This document shows positions 44,413 through 54,555 of a DNA stretch of 64,000 nucleotides, piece by piece. Every line of letters begins with the position of its first letter. Position 1 is the first letter of the stretch. Position numbers and translations under genes: made by a program. The DNA is from Synechococcus sp. SynAce01 (GTDB taxonomy: Bacteria > Cyanobacteriota > Cyanobacteriia > PCC-6307 > Cyanobiaceae), in assembly GCF_001885215.1 (NCBI RefSeq), contig NZ_CP018091.1, positions 310,001-374,000 on the forward strand, given 5' to 3'. The notes beneath the pieces are model-generated. The model saw only the letters and a program-made list of their open reading frames with translations, was not told where the DNA came from and searched no databases.

Positions 44413-45521
44413 GCATGCGGCGCGTTGTCAAGGTGGGAACGAGCCTGCTGCGGGGCTCGGCGTCACGCAGCACCGATGCCGTGATCGCCGCTCTGGCCTC
44501 CAGCCTCAGCCAGCAACAGCGCCAGGGTGATGCCATCACGCTGGTAACCAGTGGGGCCGTCGGGCTGGGCTGCCGCGCCCTGGAGCTGGCCCAGAGGCCT
44601 GGCGAGGTGGTGGCTCTACAGGCCGCCGCAGCCATTGGCCAGGGCCGGCTGATGGGGCTCTACGAGGCTGCTTTCGCACGCCACGGGGCCTTGGTGGCCC
44701 AGGTGCTGCTGACCCGCGGTGATCTGGCCTCCCGGCGCCGCTATCAGAACGCCTGCCGCACCCTGGAGCAGCTGCTGAGCTGGGGGGTGGTGCCAATCGT
44801 CAACGAAAACGACACCCTGGCCACCGATGAGTTGCGCTTCGGCGACAACGACACACTCTCGGCGCTGGTAGCCGTGGCGATCGGCGCCGATGAGCTGGTG
44901 CTGCTCACCGATGTGGACCGGCTGTATTCCGGCAATCCCCGCACCGATGCCCAGGCCCGGCCAATCGAGGAGGTGCAGGATCTGGCCGAACTGGCACGCC
45001 TCAGCCATGTGGCTGAAGGCGGCGGCCAGTGGGGCACCGGCGGCATGACCACCAAGCTGACGGCGGCCCGAATCGCCACCTCCAGCGGAATCCGGGTGCG
45101 CCTGGCCGATGGCCGTGATCCGGCGGTGCTCGACGCCCTCTTCGCCGGCGAAAAGCTGGGCACGGTGTTCCAGCCCAGCACCACACCCCTGACCGATCGC
45201 AAGAGCTGGCTGGCCCATGCCCTCTTGGTGAAGGGCAGCCTGCGCATTGATGCGGGCGCTGAGCGCGCCCTGCTGCGCCAGGGCGCCTCCCTATTGGCGG
45301 TGGGCATCCGCGCCGTTGAGGGTGAATTTTCGCGGCGCGAGGCTGTGCGCCTACTGGCCAGCGACGGGCGGGAACTGGGCCAGGGCCTGTGCACCCTGAG
45401 CAGCGAGGAATTGCGCCAGATCATGGGCCTCAGCAGCGATGAGGTGCGCCGCCAACTGGGGGCTGTAGGTGATGCGGTGGTGCACCGCGATCAGCTGGTG
45501 CTCACCTGCCTAGCCGGTTAA
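44409..45521 (+). CDS. proB: Glutamate 5-kinase
   Basis: A 370-residue enzyme making glutamyl-5-phosphate, the first step of proline synthesis. The amino-acid-kinase domain (VVKVGTSLLRG, VTSGAVGLG, NENDTLATDELRFGDNDTLSA, LLTDVDRLYSGNP, GTGGMTTKL) is followed by a C-terminal PUA domain. ATG 44409 sits in an ATGA overlap with yqeG. It is the last gene of the cluster; the next gene is convergent. Confidence 0.95.
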   Translation: MSMRRVVKVGTSLLRGSASRSTDAVIAALASSLSQQQRQGDAITLVTSGAVGLGCRALELAQRPGEVVALQAAAAIGQGRLMGLYEAAFARHGALVAQVLLTRGDLASRRRYQNACRTLEQLLSWGVVPIVNENDTLATDELRFGDNDTLSALVAVAIGADELVLLTDVDRLYSGNPRTDAQARPIEEVQDLAELARLSHVAEGGGQWGTGGMTTKLTAARIATSSGIRVRLADGRDPAVLDALFAGEKLGTVFQPSTTPLTDRKSWLAHALLVKGSLRIDAGAERALLRQGASLLAVGIRAVEGEFSRREAVRLLASDGRELGQGLCTLSSEELRQIMGLSSDEVRRQLGAVGDAVVHRDQLVLTCLAG

Positions 45522-45546
45522 ACAACATGGGCGCCAATCAACGCGC

Positions 45547-47598
45547 TCAGTTGGACCCAGAGCTTGTCTCACTCGTTCGATTCTGATGCATTTCAATCTG
45601 CCTGTGGGGGACACCGAGGCTGATGCCATGCAGGTGGAACGCCTCATTGATCCGCAGCCTGAACTCTCTGCCGACGACCCACTGTTTCAGCGGTGATGTG
45701 GTGATCCAAGCCCGTAGCAAATGACCAGAGTGCTTGATTGCGTCGACTCCCAAGATCTCCACGGGATGAAGGATCAGTGCCTGCCACTCTGGATCGGCTT
45801 CCATATCATCAGCAACCTGCCTGATCACTGCAAGGGCTTGGCGCAGATCGGCATCGGCAGACACCTCCACTTCAAAGTCCACCCGTGACCAATCTTTGGA
45901 AAGATTTGAAACCGTGCGTATTTCACTGTTGGGAATGGTGATCAGCTCACCCCCAGCGGATCGTAGTTGGGTGGTGGCCAGATTCATATTTTCAACGAAT
46001 CCACCAGAGGCGTCCACATTGATGATATCGCCGATCGCGAATCGATCCGTTGAGAGGATCATAATTCCATTCACGATGTCTTCCAGCAAACTCCTGGAGA
46101 GAAAGCCAATGGCAATGGCCACCACCCCCGCTCCCGCGAGGACGGCTGGGTCAATTCCAACGATTAACATCGTGGCATAGATTCCAAAAAGAATGCATGT
46201 CAACCTACCGATCCCTTTAAGCACTTTTGCATAGGTGGTTGCACGCATCTGATAGCGATTAGAACCTGGATGCTGGAGGATTGAATCACGAACCCAATTA
46301 TTGATCGTGTGATCAATCATCAAAACAATCACCAGCTGAGCAAGGGAAGCCAACAACCAGATCAATGGAACAAGAATAGCTTGCTGGGCAAGGGCCAACG
46401 TGGTCGTACGGCTACTTGGCCAGATCAATAAAACAGAAATAACCCCAGCCACAATCGTACTCAGCAGCAGAAGATCGACGAGCTGAAGTGCAATATTCCA
46501 GAGACTTTTGATCCGCTGAAGGGACCTGTAGTCCTCAGACCCGATCCCAGAGGCCTTCTGAGGTGGCTTGTGACCCATCTGCTGGACTGTCCTGCCGAAC
46601 CGTCGCAGGGCTCTGGCAAAGACATTCCGTTTGTGACGCAGCGGAACTGAAAGTTTGAAGCGCCTCGAAACATTCGACGCCATTGAGGAGTGCTCGGTCT
46701 TCGCGAGCGGATCGGCGCCTCCTTGGGGAGGTCCATCAGGATTCATGGCCGCTTGTTTTGCCGCTGATTCCAGTTGATTCAGACTGGATTGAATGGCACG
46801 AATCCGGTCTCGGAGCAGCCTGCTCAGGCTCGAGAGGAGCACAAAGGCAGTAAAGGCAACAGCCGTGAATCCAGCGGCAAGGATTGGGCGACCCAGGGGA
46901 TACCGGGCATCAAAGGCGACTCCCCAAACCGCACCGTTGAGAGAGGCCCGAAGATCCTCCTTCCATTTCTCAGCCAATTCTTGCGTTGTTGTGCCGGCAT
47001 TGTCAGCATCAACATCAGTGATTGTGGCAATAATTTGCTGAGATAGATCAATGTCTCGATCAGCCACCGCAAAGACAACCGTGGCATTGTTCTGTTTGCC
47101 AATTTCTATGCTTGGGGTGGCTTTGTTGACCGGCTTAGGCGTCGTTACCAACCAGAAAACGGGCGCCTTGCCTTCCACCGGGCTCTGATCAACGCCATGT
47201 CGATCCCCGGGTTCTGCCCATTGTTTTGTTGAACGCCTCAGCTGCGCCACGACAGCGCTGAAACTTTGTTCAATCGTGTCCGACCGTCGCTCCACGGTCT
47301 CAATGACTTCATCCTCTGTTGTATTAGGCTCCAGCTGAACAGCGACGATCAATCGTGCATCAGTTCTTTCGCTTGAAATATACGGAATGACCACTCGACT
47401 ACACCACCTGCGCCCACAGCGTTGGGCCTGGCGTGGATCCCACCATTGCTTGGCAGACGTTGTTGTAACAGAACTCTCCCCACCGGAGAGCGGTAGTTGC
47501 GCATGGGCATGAGAGAAGGAAGCCAGGACAATCGCCAGGATGCCAGCCAGCAGAAACAAAGGCCACTGCTTCTTGACTGCCTTCTCTTTTGCCAACAT
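45547..47598 (-). CDS. MscS-family mechanosensitive channel, large periplasmic N-terminus
   Basis: A 683-residue protein. It has a signal peptide (MLAKEKAVKKQWPLFLLAGILAIVLASFSHAHAQ), a periplasmic region of about 230 residues, a membrane segment, a charged cytoplasmic loop, then several membrane segments leading into the MscS pore and beta domain (VVAIAIGFLSRSLLEDIVNGIMIL, GDIINVDASGGFVENMNLATTQLRSAGGELITIPNS). It opens under membrane tension to release solutes. ATG 47598 is preferred over 47697 because it gives a clean signal peptide. Base composition is AT-richer than its neighbours. Confidence 0.9.
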   Translation of the reverse strand: MLAKEKAVKKQWPLFLLAGILAIVLASFSHAHAQLPLSGGESSVTTTSAKQWWDPRQAQRCGRRWCSRVVIPYISSERTDARLIVAVQLEPNTTEDEVIETVERRSDTIEQSFSAVVAQLRRSTKQWAEPGDRHGVDQSPVEGKAPVFWLVTTPKPVNKATPSIEIGKQNNATVVFAVADRDIDLSQQIIATITDVDADNAGTTTQELAEKWKEDLRASLNGAVWGVAFDARYPLGRPILAAGFTAVAFTAFVLLSSLSRLLRDRIRAIQSSLNQLESAAKQAAMNPDGPPQGGADPLAKTEHSSMASNVSRRFKLSVPLRHKRNVFARALRRFGRTVQQMGHKPPQKASGIGSEDYRSLQRIKSLWNIALQLVDLLLLSTIVAGVISVLLIWPSSRTTTLALAQQAILVPLIWLLASLAQLVIVLMIDHTINNWVRDSILQHPGSNRYQMRATTYAKVLKGIGRLTCILFGIYATMLIVGIDPAVLAGAGVVAIAIGFLSRSLLEDIVNGIMILSTDRFAIGDIINVDASGGFVENMNLATTQLRSAGGELITIPNSEIRTVSNLSKDWSRVDFEVEVSADADLRQALAVIRQVADDMEADPEWQALILHPVEILGVDAIKHSGHLLRAWITTSPLKQWVVGREFRLRINEAFHLHGISLGVPHRQIEMHQNRTSETSSGSN

Positions 47599-48055
47599 CA
47601 ACAGGGACCCTTGATCGCATGATTGACAACTGTATCGCTCACCCAAGTGCCGATGCTGTCCCAAAAGAAGCTGACGGATCAACGGCAGTGAGCGCAAGCC
47701 ATTCAGGCCAAGTCAGCGAAAGATTGAAGGCTGCTGTCCTTTCGATTGTCTTGACAACCCAAAGGCAACATAAGCAGTCTTGAAGACACTCATGCGGGGC
47801 CAGCGTCAGCTCATCAGGGCACACCTTTCGAATAAGGTTCCCTTAAGTGCTGATGACCCTGGGAAGACTGGAGTTCAAAAGGCACATACTTGGTGGCCGC
47901 CTTCAACACAAGCCTGCTTCCACTCACGTTGGCTTCCAACGAAGTCAACTTCAGCTCAAGTTGTTTTCGCTCAGATCCAGACTCCGCTCACGCCACACCA
48001 AACCGCCCACACCAAAATGCTCACGCCGCACACTTGCCATTAACAGGCGCTTCCG
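47599..48055. other. Intergenic region between divergent genes
   Basis: About 457 bases, AT-richer than the core. No supported gene, tRNA or repeat was seen. It should contain promoters for the MscS gene (minus) and the deacetylase cluster (plus), but none is clear by eye. Confidence 0.5.
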
Positions 48056-48853
48056 ATGAGCCCGCCCATGGCTGTCCTAATCCTGAGTTTGCTGTTGCTG
48101 GGGCTGGCGCTGCTGGTCCTGCTGTTTCCTTCTCTGGTGATCCGTGTCCTGCTGGTTGCCCTGAACCCCTGGATGATCTTTGTGGGGCCGGACCGAGAGA
48201 AGCGGCTGGCCCTCACCATCGATGACGGACCGAGCGGCGCCGGCTCAGGCGCCATTCTCGAACTGCTTCAGGAGTTAGGGGTGCCGGCCACCTTCTTCCT
48301 GATCGGCTCCCATCTGCAGCGCGACGAGCCCTTCCCCCGCCGGGCGCTGGCGCAGGGCCACGAACTCGGCAACCATCTCTGGCGTGACGAACGGGCGATC
48401 GCCCTGTCCAGGCCAGCCTTCGAAGACCAGCTGCGCCGGACCGAGCAGGCCATCGAGCGTGCCGTTGCCCCAGCCCAGCCCAGCTGGCGCTGGTTCCGCC
48501 CCGGCGGCGGCTGGTTTCACAGGGAGATGGATGACTGGCTCGCCGGCGGCCCCTATCGCCTGGTGCTCGGCTCGATCTTCCCCTGGGACACCCTGCGGCC
48601 ACCCCTGTGGTTCATGCGCCTGTTCATCTGGATCAATGCCCACCCCGGTGGAATCCTGGTGCTGCACGACACCCCAGAGCTCAGCGCCCGCACCGCCTTG
48701 ATCCTTCGCCGGATCGTTCCCGACCTCCGCCGCCGGGGCTACCGGTTTGTACCGCTGCACGAGCTGCTCGCGGAGGTGGGGCCTACGATCCGGGCCGTCC
48801 GCCCGAAGGGAAATGCGCTTCAGCAGCCTGCTCGATCGGATCAGCGCCGTTGA
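48056..48853 (+). CDS. Polysaccharide deacetylase (NodB-type)
   Basis: A 265-residue protein with an N-terminal membrane anchor (residues about 6-37), then the NodB fold: TIDDGPS (D56, D57), [11 protein letters not shown] (His metal ligands), [12 protein letters not shown] and VLHDTPE. Members remove acetyl groups from GlcNAc in cell-wall or surface glycans. The 3' end overlaps the start of lpxD by 41 bp, so the two envelope genes are probably one transcript. Confidence 0.9.
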   Translation: MSPPMAVLILSLLLLGLALLVLLFPSLVIRVLLVALNPWMIFVGPDREKRLALTIDDGPSGAGSGAILELLQELGVPATFFLIGSHLQRDEPFPRRALAQGHELGNHLWRDERAIALSRPAFEDQLRRTEQAIERAVAPAQPSWRWFRPGGGWFHREMDDWLAGGPYRLVLGSIFPWDTLRPPLWFMRLFIWINAHPGGILVLHDTPELSARTALILRRIVPDLRRRGYRFVPLHELLAEVGPTIRAVRPKGNALQQPARSDQRR

Positions 48854-49868
48854 GGAGAGCAGCCCCAGGCACCTGGCGGCCGATCCTGAGCTCAGCGGCG
48901 CTGAAGCCCTCGATCGCGCCGGGGCCGGCCAGCTGGCCTTCCTCGAATCCGGCAACGCCCTGGCGGCCGCCCTTTCAGCCAGCGCCGCCGCCGCCCTGCT
49001 GCTGCCCCTCGACGCCGACCTGCAGCGCCTGGCCACCGAGCGGGGGCTGGCCTGGGTGGCACTCAAGGATCCGCGCCTGGGCTTCGCCGAGGCCCTTGCC
49101 GCCCTCCACCCCCAGGCCACCAAGCCAGCGGGGATTCACCCCAGCGCCGTGGTGGATCCAGCCGCCAGCCTGGCCGCCGAGGTGCACGTGGGTGCCCGCG
49201 CCGTGATCGGTGCCGGCTGCGCGGTAAGCCGCGGTTGCACCCTCCATCCCGGCGTAGTGCTCTACGACAACGTGCAGCTGGCTGAAGGCTGCGAGATCCA
49301 TGCCAATGCGGTGCTCCATCCCGGCAGCCAGCTCGGGGCTGGCTGTGTCATCCAGTCGAACGCGGTGATCGGTGCCGAGGGCTTTGGTTTCGTACCCACC
49401 GCCTCCGGCTGGGTGAAGATGCCCCAGACCGGCCGGGTGGTGCTGGAGGAGGGGGTGGAAGTGGGCTGCGGCTCCACCATCGATCGCCCCACGGTGGGCG
49501 AGACCCGCATCGGTGCCGGCACCAAAATTGACAACCTGGTGCATGTGGGCCATGGCGTGATCACCGGCCGGGGCTGTGCCCTGGCGGCCCAGGTGGGGAT
49601 CGCCGGTGGCGCCGTGCTTGGCAACGGTGTGATCCTGGCGGGCCAGGTGGGCGTGGCCAACCGTGCCGTGATCGGCGATCGGGCCATTGCCTCCTCCAAA
49701 TCCGGAATCCATGGTGAAATCGCCGCCGGCGAGGTGGTCAGTGGCTACCCGGCGATCCCGAACCGGCTGTGGTTGCGTTGCTCCGCCGTCTTCAACAAAC
49801 TTCCGGAGCTGGCCCGCAGCGTGCGCCAGCTGAGGGCCAGCTCCGGGCCAGCTCCGGAGGAACCCTGA
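48813..49868 (+). CDS. lpxD: UDP-3-O-acylglucosamine N-acyltransferase
   Basis: A 351-residue acyltransferase of lipid A synthesis. It has an N-terminal domain (about 1-95) and a left-handed beta-helix of hexapeptide repeats ([24 protein letters not shown] onward), with [12 protein letters not shown] carrying the catalytic His and [22 protein letters not shown] 48813 ([10 protein letters not shown]) fits relatives; an upstream start would extend into the deacetylase gene. Confidence 0.93.
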   Translation: MRFSSLLDRISAVEESSPRHLAADPELSGAEALDRAGAGQLAFLESGNALAAALSASAAAALLLPLDADLQRLATERGLAWVALKDPRLGFAEALAALHPQATKPAGIHPSAVVDPAASLAAEVHVGARAVIGAGCAVSRGCTLHPGVVLYDNVQLAEGCEIHANAVLHPGSQLGAGCVIQSNAVIGAEGFGFVPTASGWVKMPQTGRVVLEEGVEVGCGSTIDRPTVGETRIGAGTKIDNLVHVGHGVITGRGCALAAQVGIAGGAVLGNGVILAGQVGVANRAVIGDRAIASSKSGIHGEIAAGEVVSGYPAIPNRLWLRCSAVFNKLPELARSVRQLRASSGPAPEEP

Positions 49869-49933
49869 CGGCACAAGGGGGGCAGGGCAACCCGGCCGGT
49901 AATCTCGCTGATTGATCAAGACCGGCCACCTGC

Positions 49934-51007
49934 ATGACCAGTTACCGGATCACCCTTCTGCCCGGCGATGGCATCGGCCCGGAGATCACGGCGGTGGCCC
50001 GGGGGCTGCTGGATGCGCTGAGCGCCAGGCACGGTTTTGCCCTGGAATACGACAGCCAGCCGATCGGTGGCGCCGCGATCGACGCCTGCGGGGAGCCATT
50101 GCCGGCCAGCACACTTGAGGCCTGCCGCCAGAGCGACGCCGTGCTGCTCGCGGCGATCGGCGGCCCTCGCTACGACAGCCTGCCCAGGGCGCAGCGCCCC
50201 GAAAGCGGCCTTCTCGGCCTGCGCGCTGGCCTGGAGCTGTTCGCCAATCTGCGGCCGGTGAAGATCATCCCGGCTCTGGCCGGCGCCAGCAGCCTCAAGG
50301 CCGAAGTGATCGAGGGGGTGGATCTGCTGGTGGTGCGTGAGCTCACCGGTGGCATCTACTTCGGCACACCCAAGGGCCGAATCGAGGCCGATGGCCAGGT
50401 GAGGGCCTTCAACACGATGGCCTACAGCGATTTCGAAATCGACCGGATCGCCAGGGTTGGTTTCCAGTTGGCGAGCGAGCGCGGCGGCAGGCTCTGCAGT
50501 GTTGACAAGGCCAACGTGCTCGATGTCAGCCAGCTCTGGCGTGACCGGGTCGAGCAGATCGCGCTCGAATTCCCATCAGTGGAGCTCAGCCACCTCTATG
50601 TGGATAACGCCGCGATGCAACTGGTGCGGGCCCCGAAGCAATTCGATGTGCTGCTCACCGGCAACCTGTTCGGCGACATCCTCAGCGATGAAGCCGCCAT
50701 GCTCACCGGCAGCATCGGCATGCTGCCGTCAGCGTCGCTCGGCGCCAGCGGGCCGGGAGTTTTTGAGCCGGTGCATGGTTCAGCCCCGGACATCGCCGGC
50801 CTCGATCGGGCCAACCCCCTGGCCATGGCACTCTCAGCCGCCATGTTGCTGCGCGTCGGCCTGAAGCAAGGCGAAGCCGCCGACCAGCTGGAGCGGGCTG
50901 TCGACGCCGTGTTGGCCGCTGGCCATCGCACCGGCGATCTGGCCGGCAGCGGCGAGGCCGCCGTGGGCTGTCAGCGCATGGGTGAGCTGGTGCTGGCGGC
51001 CCTCTAA
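49934..51007 (+). CDS. leuB: 3-Isopropylmalate dehydrogenase
   Basis: A 357-residue enzyme of leucine synthesis. [13 protein letters not shown] at the start, [15 protein letters not shown], and [27 protein letters not shown] are the family signatures, with the NAD-binding [10 protein letters not shown] near the C-terminus. The GIYFG block supports isopropylmalate rather than isocitrate as substrate. It lies 65 bp after lpxD. Confidence 0.95.
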   Translation: MTSYRITLLPGDGIGPEITAVARGLLDALSARHGFALEYDSQPIGGAAIDACGEPLPASTLEACRQSDAVLLAAIGGPRYDSLPRAQRPESGLLGLRAGLELFANLRPVKIIPALAGASSLKAEVIEGVDLLVVRELTGGIYFGTPKGRIEADGQVRAFNTMAYSDFEIDRIARVGFQLASERGGRLCSVDKANVLDVSQLWRDRVEQIALEFPSVELSHLYVDNAAMQLVRAPKQFDVLLTGNLFGDILSDEAAMLTGSIGMLPSASLGASGPGVFEPVHGSAPDIAGLDRANPLAMALSAAMLLRVGLKQGEAADQLERAVDAVLAAGHRTGDLAGSGEAAVGCQRMGELVLAAL

Positions 51008-51051
51008 CCGGCGACCTGCGAAACTCAGATCCCCCTTCCTCGCGCTCGCCG

Positions 51052-51954
51052 ATGTCCAAGCGTCACCCGATCGTGGCTGTCACCGGTTCTTCCGGCGCCG
51101 GGACCAGCACTGTCAAACGCGCCTTCGAGCACATCTTCGATCGCGAAGGAATCGTGCCGGCCGTGGTGGAAGGTGACAGCTATCACCGTTTCGAGCGGGC
51201 TCCGATGAAGGCGGAGATGGCCAAGGCCCAAGAAGCGGGCGTGAATTTCTCGCACTTCGGACCGGAGGCCAACGTCTTCGACAAGCTCGAAGAGTTGTTC
51301 CGCACCTACGGCAAAACCGGCAACGGCGAGAAGCGCTACTACCTGCACAGCCCCGAGGAAGCCGCCGAGCACAACGGCCGGCTTGGCACCAGCCTGGATC
51401 CCGGTCAGTTCACCCCCTGGGAGCCGATCTCCCCAGACACCGATGTGCTGTTCTACGAAGGCCTGCACGGTGGCGTGGTGGGCGAGGGCTATGACGTGGC
51501 CGCGCTGGTCGATCTGCTGATCGGCGTGGTGCCGATCGCCAATCTGGAGTGGATCCAGAAGATCAGCCGTGACAACGCCGAGCGTGGCTATTCGGCCGAG
51601 GCGATCGTCGATACGATCCTGCGCCGCATGCCTGACTACATCAATCACATCTGTCCCCAATTCAGCCGCACCGATATCAACTTCCAGCGGGTGCCCACGG
51701 TGGACACCTCCAACCCGTTCATCTGCCGCAACATCCCCTCCCCGGATGAAAGCTTCGTGATCATTCACTTCCGCAAGGGAGCCCGCGAGAAGTGGGGGAT
51801 CGATTTTTCCTATCTGCTGCGCATGATCCACGACTCCTTCATGTCGAGCCCGACCAGCATTGTGGTCAATGGCGGCAAAATGGGCTTCGCGATGGAGATC
51901 ATCCTGACGCCGATCATCGGCCGGATGATCAAGGACAAATCCAACCACGCCTGA
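51052..51954 (+). CDS. prk: Phosphoribulokinase, proteobacterial-type (class I)
   Basis: A 300-residue Calvin-cycle kinase making ribulose-1,5-bisphosphate. The P-loop GSSGAGTST, VVEGDSYHRFERAPMK, FSHFGPEANVFDKLEELF, and VLFYEGLHGGV are clear. This short form with SKRHPIVAVTGSSGAGTSTVK resembles the octameric proteobacterial enzyme, not the longer plant-like cyanobacterial PRK that has the redox cysteines in its P-loop region; no such Cys pair is seen near the N-terminus. Redox control by CP12/thioredoxin is therefore unlikely. It lies 44 bp after leuB. Confidence 0.9.
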   Translation: MSKRHPIVAVTGSSGAGTSTVKRAFEHIFDREGIVPAVVEGDSYHRFERAPMKAEMAKAQEAGVNFSHFGPEANVFDKLEELFRTYGKTGNGEKRYYLHSPEEAAEHNGRLGTSLDPGQFTPWEPISPDTDVLFYEGLHGGVVGEGYDVAALVDLLIGVVPIANLEWIQKISRDNAERGYSAEAIVDTILRRMPDYINHICPQFSRTDINFQRVPTVDTSNPFICRNIPSPDESFVIIHFRKGAREKWGIDFSYLLRMIHDSFMSSPTSIVVNGGKMGFAMEIILTPIIGRMIKDKSNHA

Positions 51955-51984
51955 GCGATTAGGCTGGCGCCATTACGTTCAGCA

Positions 51985-52323
51985 TTGGTGAGGCCGATTT
52001 CCTTCGCCACACCTCCAGGTTCCGATCCGTCGTCCCCGCTGCCGTCCTTCGTGATCCGAGGGGCCGGCGCCCCGGGAACGGCTCCCCTGCGCTGGGATCA
52101 GATCAACAGTGGTGAGGTGCTGCGCAGGGCGCGCCAGATTTATTTCCACTATTTCGAACATTGCCCGGGGGGAACCGCCCCGATCGGCATCGTCCTGCAC
52201 AGCCGCAACGGCCAGGGGCGCGTGGTATTTGAAGTGCCGGTGCTGCTCCCCGACGAACAGTTCGTGCCCCTGGATCTGATCCGCAGTCGCGGTGGCCGTC
52301 CCCGCGGCTTTCGCGGGCTATGA
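51985..52323 (+). CDS. Conserved hypothetical protein
   Basis: A 112-residue soluble protein (LRWDQINSGEVLRRARQIYFHYFEHCPGGTAPIG...) that I recognise as a cyanobacterial small conserved type without known function. The start TTG 51985 or GTG 51988 is unsure. Its stop overlaps ATG 52320 of the prepilin peptidase, so they are coupled. Confidence 0.65.
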   Translation: MVRPISFATPPGSDPSSPLPSFVIRGAGAPGTAPLRWDQINSGEVLRRARQIYFHYFEHCPGGTAPIGIVLHSRNGQGRVVFEVPVLLPDEQFVPLDLIRSRGGRPRGFRGL

Positions 52324-53183
52324 CCCTCCAGACAGCTGCCCCCGCCTTGTCGATCACCCCTGGCCTGGCCATTCTTGTCGCCCTGCTTGGCGCCTGTGTC
52401 GGCAGTTTTCTCAACGTGGTGATCCACAGGGTTCCGCGGCGCGAATCGATCCTGTACCCCCCCAGCCATTGCCCACGTTGCGGCACCAGCTTGCGCTGGC
52501 AGCACAACCTGCCGCTGATCAGCTGGCTGCTGCTGCGCGGTTGCTGCGCCGATTGCCAGCGGCCGATCGCCATTCGCTATCCACTGATCGAGCTGCTCAG
52601 CGCCGGCCTTTGGATCGCCATGCTGTTCGCCAGGCCAGGCGCGATGGCAACGCCGCCGACCTGGATGCTGCTGTCCGCCGGCTGGCTGCTGGTCAGCTGG
52701 TTGCTGCCCCTGGCCCTGATCGACTGCGACCATCTCTGGCTGCCCGAACCCCTCTGCCGCTGGGGCCTGGTGCTGGGTCTGGCCGTCACCGCCCTGCTCG
52801 GGCTGAGCCAGTCGGCCGCGACGGCCCGCGAGCTGCTGGCCGACCATCTCCTGGCTGCCACCGCTGGCCTGCTGGCCTTTGAAGGGCTCAGCGCCCTGGC
52901 CGAACGGTTGATCGGCCGGCCGGCCTTGGGGCTGGGCGACGCCAAGCTCGCTGCCCTGCTCGGCGCCTGGCTGGGCTGGCAAGGCCTTTGGGTGGCGGTG
53001 ATGCTGGCCGTCCTTACCGGAGCCCTGCTCGGTGGCGCCGCCAGGCTGGGCGGCTTGCTCGGGCCCAGGGAGCCCTTTCCATTCGGTCCATTCCTGGCCT
53101 TCGGCGGCATCGCCACCTGGGTGGCCGGCGAAAGCTGGTGGCTGAGCCAGCTCCAGATCCTCAGCGGCGGCGCCAGCCTTTAA
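52320..53183 (+). CDS. pilD: Prepilin peptidase / N-methyltransferase
   Basis: A 287-residue membrane enzyme that cuts type IV prepilins and methylates the new N-terminus. Paired cysteines CPRC (51, 54) and CxxC near 76-79 make the zinc site. The aspartates LIDCDH and GLGDAKL are the protease pair. About seven membrane segments follow. No pilin genes lie next to it. Confidence 0.93.
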   Translation: MTLQTAAPALSITPGLAILVALLGACVGSFLNVVIHRVPRRESILYPPSHCPRCGTSLRWQHNLPLISWLLLRGCCADCQRPIAIRYPLIELLSAGLWIAMLFARPGAMATPPTWMLLSAGWLLVSWLLPLALIDCDHLWLPEPLCRWGLVLGLAVTALLGLSQSAATARELLADHLLAATAGLLAFEGLSALAERLIGRPALGLGDAKLAALLGAWLGWQGLWVAVMLAVLTGALLGGAARLGGLLGPREPFPFGPFLAFGGIATWVAGESWWLSQLQILSGGASL

Positions 53184-53215
53184 TGGACTCCTCGCTTCGA
53201 GCTTGCTGATAGCCC

Positions 53216-54097
53216 ATGTCGCTGTTCGACTGGTTCGCCGATCGACGCAAGACCACTCCGGTCGTCCGTGCCGCCCAGGAGGTGGAAGAAGGGGATGGCC
53301 TCTGGAGCAAGTGCCCGGAATGTGGCCTGGTCGTCTACCGCAAAGACCTGATCACCAACGCCAGCGTCTGCATCGGCTGCGGCCACCACCACAACATCGA
53401 CAGCGGCGCCCGGATTCGGCTGATGGCCGATGAGGGGAGCTTCATGCCGGTGGACCGTGATCTGGCACCGACGGACCCGCTGGCCTTCAAAGACCGACGC
53501 AGCTATGCCGATCGGATCCTCGACAGCCAGGGCAGCACCGGCCTGAGAGATGCGGTTGTCTGTGGATTTTGCCGGCTGGATGACAGGCCCCTGGCACTGG
53601 GGGTGATGGATTTCCGCTTCATGGGCGGCTCGATGGGATCGGTGGTGGGCGAGAAGCTGACCCGGCTGATTGAGACGGCCACAGATCGCGGCCTGCCGGT
53701 GGTGATTGTCTGCGCCTCCGGCGGTGCCCGCATGCAGGAGGGAATGCTGAGCCTGATGCAAATGGCGAAGATTTCTGGTGCGCTGCAGCGGCACCGCCAG
53801 GCCGAACTGCTCTACATCCCCCTGCTCACCCACCCCACCACCGGCGGCGTAACCGCCAGCTTCGCCATGCTCGGCGACCTGATCCTGGCCGAACCCAAGG
53901 CCCTGATTGGCTTCGCCGGCCGCCGGGTGATCGAGCAGACCCTGCGTGAAAAACTCCCGGAGGGTTTCCAGACCGCCGAATATCTGCTCGAGCACGGCTT
54001 CGTCGACCAGATTGTTCCGCGCACCCAGCTGAAAAGCACCCTCTCCAGCCTGCTCAGGCTGCATGGTTGCCGCACCGCCGTGGCAGCAGGAGCATGA
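53216..54097 (+). CDS. accD: Acetyl-CoA carboxylase carboxyltransferase subunit beta
   Basis: A 293-residue subunit of fatty-acid synthesis. The N-terminal zinc ribbon CPECG...CIGCG (C33, C36, C52, C55) and the crotonase-like core ([56 protein letters not shown]) are plain. Its TGA overlaps the ATG of the next gene (54094). Confidence 0.97.
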   Translation: MSLFDWFADRRKTTPVVRAAQEVEEGDGLWSKCPECGLVVYRKDLITNASVCIGCGHHHNIDSGARIRLMADEGSFMPVDRDLAPTDPLAFKDRRSYADRILDSQGSTGLRDAVVCGFCRLDDRPLALGVMDFRFMGGSMGSVVGEKLTRLIETATDRGLPVVIVCASGGARMQEGMLSLMQMAKISGALQRHRQAELLYIPLLTHPTTGGVTASFAMLGDLILAEPKALIGFAGRRVIEQTLREKLPEGFQTAEYLLEHGFVDQIVPRTQLKSTLSSLLRLHGCRTAVAAGA

Positions 54098-54555
54098 GAT
54101 CACTCCCCCGGTCACGCTGGCGCACCAACCTGCTGAGCAAGGTCCTTTTGAGCAAGGTCCTTTTGAACAAAGTCCTGGTGAGTCTTGTCCTGGTTCTTGG
54201 GCTTGGCCTGCCACTTGGCTTGGCCTGGGCGCCGGCCGCCATTGCCGCGCCGGTGAGCTGGAAGGAAGTGAGCGCCAGTGAGGAGGGGCAGCAGTGGTGG
54301 GACGAAGGCAGCCTGCGGCGCAGCCGCGAGGGCTACCTCTCGGTGTTGAGCCGCTTCAAGCCAGAAGACAGCAGCCAGCAGGGCAGCCTCTACGTGATGG
54401 AGATCAACTGCAGCGAGCAACGCTTCCGTGACGTTTCGGTGAATGGCCTGCCGCGCTTCAAGGCCCCCTGGCAAAGCGCCGCAGGCGACACCTTGATCAG
54501 CGAGGTGATCGAGGAGGCCTGCGCGGCCGGTGCTCCCTTGCTCGCCGCCGCATGA
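54094..54555 (+). CDS. Exported hypothetical protein with repeat-built signal peptide
   Basis: A 153-residue protein with an N-terminal hydrophobic region (residues about 14-51). It includes a tandem repeat [15 protein letters not shown] encoded by 15-bp units and ends in [11 protein letters not shown]. The mature part has two Cys and no recognised domain. ATG 54094 overlaps the accD stop, and the stop overlaps the Gfo/Idh/MocA ATG (54552), so all three are coupled. Confidence 0.7.
   Translation: MRSLPRSRWRTNLLSKVLLSKVLLNKVLVSLVLVLGLGLPLGLAWAPAAIAAPVSWKEVSASEEGQQWWDEGSLRRSREGYLSVLSRFKPEDSSQQGSLYVMEINCSEQRFRDVSVNGLPRFKAPWQSAAGDTLISEVIEEACAAGAPLLAAA
54135..54194 (+). repeat. Four 15-bp tandem units in signal-peptide coding
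   Basis: Units of 15 bp: two identical copies of GAGCAAGGTCCTTTT (54135-54149, 54150-54164), then two diverged copies (54165-54179, 54180-54194). The unit is a multiple of three, so copy-number change keeps the frame. Confidence 0.75.
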
